DNA from: DATLXH01 sp035576005
GTDB lineage: Bacteria > Acidobacteriota > Thermoanaerobaculia > Gp7-AA8
DNA length: 6,127 nucleotides
Direction of reading: 5' to 3'
Assembly (NCBI GenBank): GCA_035576005.1
Contig: DATLXH010000008.1
Span: 1 to 6,127 of the forward strand
The position numbers and the translations under genes were made by a program. Below, one piece after another: positions 5,843 through 6,127 of this stretch. Positions within the stretch are counted from its first letter, which is position 1; every line of letters begins with the position of its first letter. The notes under the pieces were generated by a model. That model was not told the origin of the DNA. It saw only the letters and a program-made list of their open reading frames with translations, and ran no database searches.

Positions 5843-6127
5843 ATGCCGTCGACACATAGCAGCCTTCACATTCCCATCGTGTTTAGCACGAAGGACCGTG
5901 TTCCCTACATCGACGCTGAGTGGCGGGGCGATCTCCACGCTTTCCTTGGTGGCTGTCTGAAGCGACTCGACGCGTTTCCGCAAGACATCGGCGGTGTCGC
6001 CGATCATGTTCACCTCGTCATCGGGATCAAACCAGTCCATGCCATTGCAGATCTCGTGAGGGAGGGCAAGCGAATCTCGTCGGAATGGATCAAGGATGAA
6101 TTTGGCGTGCGGAAGTTTGCGTGGCAG
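5843..6127 (+). CDS. IS200-like / REP-associated Y1 (HUH) transposase, N-terminal part
   Basis: The 95 visible residues, starting MPSTHSSLHIPIVFSTKDR, are a typical Y1 transposase (Transposase_17) start: a first strand SLHIPIVFSTKDR, then a helix (AEWRGDLHAFLGGCLKRL, 26-42), then GGVADHVHLVIGIKP (50-64) with the HUH metal-binding pair His55 and His57, then an amphipathic helix. These enzymes cut and join single-stranded DNA at hairpin-marked sites through a tyrosine that lies beyond the window. Sequence ends at KFAWQ, a conserved point shortly before that helix, so truncation is by the window edge and not by mutation. ATG at 5843 has AGGA seven bases upstream. Whether this is an IS200-type insertion sequence or a domesticated RAYT cannot be settled without the rest, but the upstream GTAG hairpin favours the RAYT reading. 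Confidence 0.9.
   Translation, partial: MPSTHSSLHIPIVFSTKDRVPYIDAEWRGDLHAFLGGCLKRLDAFPQDIGGVADHVHLVIGIKPVHAIADLVREGKRISSEWIKDEFGVRKFAWQ

Noticed and set aside
5843..6127. The local HUH transposase as mobiliser of types A and B
   Set aside because: Y1 enzymes do not use inverted terminal repeats or make TA duplications, both of which A and B show.

Overview
The window reads as a chromosomal segment of a moderately GC-rich, probably free-living bacterium. Ordinary single-copy genes are separated by spacers unusually full of small palindromic and inverted-repeat elements. An acidobacterial or similar soil/sediment lineage would fit the mixture (a small DUF5522-type Cys-rich protein, a large YfhO-like membrane protein, IS200-like HUH transposase, abundant short non-coding repeats). 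That is only an impression: no rRNA or other phylogenetic marker is present.

Layout from left to right. 1-140 is the right-hand part of a short non-autonomous inverted-repeat element (type A). 185-361 (+) is a 58-aa DUF5522-like protein with a C-C-x3-C-x2-C cluster. 439-733 is a 295-bp inverted-repeat element (type B). 827-1765 (-) is an NAD-dependent D-2-hydroxyacid dehydrogenase. 1766-2126 is a divergent spacer with two kinds of palindromic repeat. 2127-4772 (+) is an 881-aa YfhO-like polytopic membrane protein. 4851-5324 is a second type B element that itself carries a complete type A element (5118-5300). 5322-5565 (-) is a small unrecognised gene broken by a frameshift. 5566-5842 is a second repeat-rich divergent spacer with REP-like hairpins. 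5843-6127 (+) is the N-terminal 95 residues of an IS200/RAYT-type Y1 (HUH) transposase, cut off by the window edge.

The genes do not form an operon: strands alternate and no two neighbours share a direction without a repeat between them. The dehydrogenase is a soluble metabolic enzyme. The YfhO-like protein probably acts in cell-surface glycosylation. The remaining genes have no evident link to these two.

The most informative content is the repeats. Types A and B share the terminal sequence TAGCCCGCATTTCTCACA and a longer arm. Their borders show a TA target duplication: removing A from the second B copy restores a B element colinear with the first copy, and removing that B copy restores a TAA stop codon for the small minus-strand gene. 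Both B copies lie between convergent genes, whereas the other repeat classes lie in the two divergent spacers. The mobiliser of A and B is not in the window. The local HUH transposase is more likely tied to the GTAG-footed hairpin just upstream of it.
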